64,000 nt of DNA from Rhynchonema sp. JSB1_4. Its lineage: Eukaryota; Nematoda; Chromadorea; Monhysterida; Xyalidae. Within the stretch, counting starts at the first letter, position 1. Each line of letters opens with the position of its first letter. The DNA lies in contig JASAMV010004411.1 in assembly GCA_030248065.1 (NCBI GenBank), forward strand, positions 1 to 64,000, given 5' to 3'. The notes under the pieces are model-generated. The model did no database searches and had not been told where the DNA came from. It was given only the letters and a program-made list of their open reading frames with translations. Below, one piece after another: positions 60,379 through 64,000 of the stretch. Position numbers and translations under genes: made by a program.

Positions 60379-63106
60379 TCATATTTTGAGGAACGCATCG
60401 TCAGACACCCATTTGTCCAAACTTTGCGCAATGTCCGCTCTCAACATCAACACTCCCGTCGAATTAACGGTGCCCGAGAACACATCATTAGGTTTCATCA
60501 GTCCGTAATGCGTGTCCGTCCAAATTTCGCGCATGAAATAGCCACTCGGGTTTCGCAGACCGAAGTTGGTCAGCGGCATACTAAAGTCCACCTGTCGAAT
60601 CAAAACAAAATGTCTGGTCTAAGGTTTTTTTAAATTTCAAAATTGACTACATATTTTCACATTTTTTTCGAACCACAAAATCTTCAAAGCTATTTGTTGA
60701 CATCGTTGAAAATGTACATAGGTCAGTCTAACACCGGGGTAGCACAAAGAGCAAAACTGGTCTGACTGCAAAAAATCAATAGACCTTCAAGAACGGTCAA
60801 GATCGGTCATTGCAAAATTTGTCAAACCATGATCAAATGCTGGGTTTTCAAAAAAAAGTTTTGGGAGAAACAACGTTATTGATTTGATGCCACACGCGCA
60901 TTATGGTCATGTTCATATATACATATGATGTGAACCACATTCGTCTTTTTTGCTAACCGACCGCGTATCCCGGGTTTCTGTTGAAGAACACGACCGCATA
61001 CGACAGTCGGCCAGTGACCGAATCGACCGGTGTGATTGGCTTGAGGAACACGGAAAGATGAGTTGCCTGAAACAGCAAAACTTGAAAATGCACGCCGCGA
61101 ACTTTGATCGTGTAAATTTGGCTTGTAGTTGTTCATACATGAACACCACCTGCCCTGCACTTGAGGGCATAAAGGCCAAGCTCAAGCTCAGGGGCTGGAA
61201 ACACCACCACTGAGTTGTGTGGGTTTACTGTTGTGCTTGTAAGATATATATGCCCTTTTTTATGCCACTTTTGAGATTAACCATCTATCGCACTGACACG
61301 ATGTGCATGGGCATCGCTCGCCTGGGAAAATTATATACGAAACAGGCAATAACACGTCCCATCCGTTGCATGACATCACCATCACCAAAGTTGGCGGCCT
61401 TATCTTCAGTGTGCGTGTGGAGGAACGTAGTTCTTTCCCGGTGTCACATATGTAAAAGACGATCACAAACGCAGATACCAACATTAAGAATCATTCTGCC
61501 CATTGTTCCCAGTGGATCCTGATTGATTTGTATGGCACGTTTGTTCTGCAGAATGTCACGGAACACTGGCGCGATCAGACGAAGGTCATTCGACATTATG
61601 AGCGGCGCAGACCTGCAGCAACAGCTTGCGGTCCAATTGGATGAATTCGTGAGACCCTCCACACCAAAAACTATATTTTAGCGATTTTGTTTCCCGACTG
61701 CCAATGAAATCCTGATCACCACTTCTGGTCTGATGTGGAGTGAATATTCTTTATACTGTAGTTAGTATATATCTCTATACTTCATGCAAAGAGGTCAGAG
61801 AGACAAAAACGACAAAAACAGACACGAACCAGATGCACCAAATCGACATTTGCGTTTTGGCTTGGTCGACCGTGATTGTGGGCTGTCCGATGACTAGCTG
61901 AAACTTGGATGGGCATTTCTGGAGTCGTTTGTGCAACACAAGCACACCGGGAACCGGGTTTATGTTACAGTGGTCAACTAAAGTGCTCAAATCACTTCGT
62001 CAACTCTCGTCAACTCACCCCGAATGCCATGTATTATTTCCCGAGCGCTCACTCGGGGCTGCTGTGAGCAGGGTTGGGCAAAAAACGTTTTTTTCAAAAA
62101 AATCGTTTTTTTTAAAAAAAACGTTTTTTTAAAAAAAAACGTTTTTTTTAAAACGCCCAGATGACCAAAATATGCCCCCAAAAAAATTGGAAAACGCTCA
62201 TGTTGGGAAGAAAACGTGGTTAAATGAAGTAATTCTATGTGTTCTGAGGCAAAATAAACGGGTTTCAACCCTTTTCTAGCGAGTTGTTAAGATCTCATAT
62301 CAGACCCGCATCATGGGACCAACTTTGGCCGGGGTCATCACTGAAAGTCAAACTCCGTATATCGACGTATCTCGACAAAGTAAAAATTGGTCGAAAATTT
62401 TTTGAAAAAAATGGGACAAAAAATTGATTTTCCTTGATAATCAGGGTGCTTTCCCTGAAAAATCAGGGAAAATCAAGGAAATTCAGGGTTTAAAAAAAAC
62501 GAAAAACGACCCAGGCGTTTTTTTTTTTAAAAAAACGTCGTTTTTTTTAAGAAAAAACGCCGTCGTTTTTTTTGCCCAACCCTGGCTGTGAGTTGACGAA
62601 GTGATTTGACCACTGTAATATTAGCCGCACGCCAGATTTGTTTCACTGTGTATAAACATATCTCGTAAAGTTGAGTGTTCCATCTACCCTCTTCGCACTG
62701 GTGTGTTCGTGGAATCTCCGCATTCGGTCACTTGTACCAAGGTTGGGATCCAAAACAGTGCTCTAAAATTGCCCAGACGATTTCATCATGTAAAAGCTGA
62801 CTACAAAGTCGGTACACAGCGCGCATTTCCTGTCTAACGTCAACAAAAGAAATGTAAAAAAAAACGTTTTTCACAAGCATCGGTTTAACCACCGGCCAGA
62901 CTAATATGCGCCTATCATATCCAATATCTGAAACTTATGCGAACCATATCCGGGTCGTTCCACTGTCCCGGTCCATGAACGGCAATCAGATCGTCCTGAT
63001 GTTTGGTGTAATAATCGATAATGCTCAGAATCGATGACCATTTAGGGTAAATGTCATCGTAATTGCGCCAAAGGTTGCACCACTCGGCTATGGCCGTGTA
63101 GTTGGG
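60379..63106 (-). CDS. GH27 alpha-galactosidase / alpha-N-acetylgalactosaminidase, 3' part
   Basis: Five exons fit: 62945-63106, 61830-61897, 61483-61612, 60962-61066 and 60379-60591 (stop). The frame begins [20 protein letters not shown], where RNYDD aligns with the family's RNFAD acid/base Asp, then [36 protein letters not shown] and the C-terminal beta-sandwich part ([19 protein letters not shown]). These are the hallmarks of lysosomal GH27 enzymes, which cleave terminal alpha-galactose or alpha-GalNAc. The catalytic nucleophile region and signal peptide would be in 5' exons beyond 63106; none is visible in the last 0.9 kb, so the gene runs out of the window. The intron 61898-62944 contains a nested transposon pair. 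I cannot tell the two substrate classes apart from this part. Confidence 0.88.
61966..62620. mobile_element. MITE of the TTACAGTGGTC family, split by a hAT-like element
   Basis: TTACAGTGGTCAACTAAAG at the left and GAAGTGATTTGACCACTGTAA at the right are the ends. The element at 62069-62584 was inserted into it. Without the insert it resembles the 122-bp copy at 10382-10503. Confidence 0.8.
62069..62584. mobile_element. hAT-like element with perfect 8-bp target duplication
   Basis: It begins CAGGGTTGGGC and ends GCCCAACCCTG. GCTGTGAG flanks both sides (62061-62068 and 62585-62592). The inside closely matches 17713-18190 and, inverted, 24675-25178. Confidence 0.9.
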
Positions 63107-64000
63107 CTGAATATTGAGGGGTTTTTTTCGGCGTCACATGGTCAGCTGGTGTGTCGCCACACTGACGATGCCCTGGTGCACCACCCTTCTGACGATGCCC
63201 TGGTGACCGTATCTGCCAGAACGGTCGGGTCGCGGGAACGGGAACTCAGATTGAAGGAGATTCTTATCGAGGTGCATAAATTTCGGTGAGTATAATTTTT
63301 ACGGCGCTGTTAGGGCTCGCCCAGATAGACCCGAAACCTGAACATATGAAACATTTTAGGCTGTATTTATACAGCATCAGTGCACACGACTCCGAAGGGA
63401 AAATGATTCGCATGTTCGGGTTTCGGAAAGCTGCGTTGAAAATTGAAAAAACCCGAAACCCCCGAACATGCCAAGCATTTTCTCCCCATTACAATGTGCA
63501 CTGATTCTGGGCGGTATAGTCCAACCACGTGCTCATGAGACGCTCGCCTTAAAGCTTGTTTGACCAGATTCAAAAATGCGCCTGTTACACATGTTTTTGC
63601 GAACAAAAGAAAGAGATTGGGCCAAGAGACATGATGACAAGTTCCAGCTGGCTGACCTCAATTTGTTGCGTGCTTACGCGAACAGCAACGTCGTTCAACA
63701 CACAACTTTTTTGGGGGTCAAAAGGGAATTTACGCACCGAGGTGGAAAGCGTGTTTTTAAAAAATACATGCGGTTCTCTTTATTTCATTTCCGAAATACG
63801 TGGAACCGGAACATTATTGGATCCGTTTAAGTCAACTCAAAATAAGTCGTCTCATGAGTTCGTGGTTGGACTATACATGCAGCACGTATAGATACGATCT
63901 AAAATTGTTCGTATGTTTGGGTTTTTCGGGTTTCGGGTCTATGTGTACTGTACGAACCCTTATAGAAGAAAGAAGCTCGTGTCAAAAAAACACAAGCCGG
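63107..64000. other. Right edge: glycosidase intron or upstream region with a MITE
   Basis: No further glycosidase exon was recognised. A duplicated CTGACGATGCCCTGGTG phrase lies near 63160-63205, and the MITE at 63514-63876 fills much of the rest. Confidence 0.45.
63514..63876. mobile_element. MITE, TATAGTCC family
   Basis: GTATAGTCCAACCACGTGCTCATGAGACG at the left is inverse to CGTCTCATGAGTTCGTGGTTGGACTATAC at the right. The inside is a reverse-orientation relative of 55600-55962. Confidence 0.85.

Overview
The window is nuclear DNA from a multicellular invertebrate. Genes are split by spliceosomal introns (many 40-100 bp, some several kb), and intergenic and intronic DNA is full of short non-autonomous transposons, long (GT)n/(AC)n tracts and fold-back elements. 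The EGF plus amiloride-sensitive-channel domain combination is, from memory, best known as the nematode EGAS family, so a nematode is my best guess; I could not run a search to confirm it.

Layout, left to right. (1) 0-4 kb: the 3' end of an unrecognised plus-strand gene meets, tail to tail, an intronless minus-strand gene for a 535-residue Q/P-rich protein. (2) 5-9.6 kb: a plus-strand serine/threonine phosphatase 5 (PP5) gene with ten catalytic-region exons but no TPR exons that I can find. (3) 12.6-20.5 kb: a ten-exon plus-strand gene of the PAF-acetylhydrolase family (423 aa) in which Ser and Asp of the catalytic triad, and probably His, are replaced. Its 3' end and downstream DNA are tandemly duplicated (about 18.4-22.6 and 22.7-26.2 kb), and the second copy is a wreck split by a hAT-type element. 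(4) 26.4-29.8 kb: a possible minus-strand terminal exon and a three-exon small membrane protein. (5) 33.0-59.7 kb: a head-to-tail array of three minus-strand paralogues (A, B, C), each with 25 exons. My exon chains stay open across all three (947, 958 and 987 aa). Each encodes a signal-peptide-like start, a C-type lectin domain, a partial second one, an EGF domain, a third lectin-like domain, two EGF domains, a linker and the C-terminal part of a DEG/ENaC (ASC) domain ending in one transmembrane helix. Gene A's first exon is tentative. (6) 60.4-63.1 kb: five 3' exons of a minus-strand GH27 alpha-galactosidase / alpha-N-acetylgalactosaminidase gene whose 5' part lies outside the window.

Mobile DNA is the second theme. 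At least six hAT-like miniature elements begin CAGGGTTG; several have 8-bp target duplications and one sits inside another. Two long TTAA-flanked fold-back elements, an AGGCCG-ended fold-back family, a TATAGTCC-ended MITE family, a TTACAGTGGTC MITE family and a mariner-like MITE are also present. The most unusual is a 737-bp miniature LTR element (TRIM) inside intron 6 of gene B: its two apparently identical 264-bp LTRs each carry a 61-nt tRNA-like sequence with A and B boxes.

The array genes probably make related cell-surface or secreted proteins; PP5, the PAF-acetylhydrolase relative and the glycosidase are unrelated neighbours. Exon boundaries were read by eye from GT/AG sites, reading-frame phase and comparison among the three paralogues.
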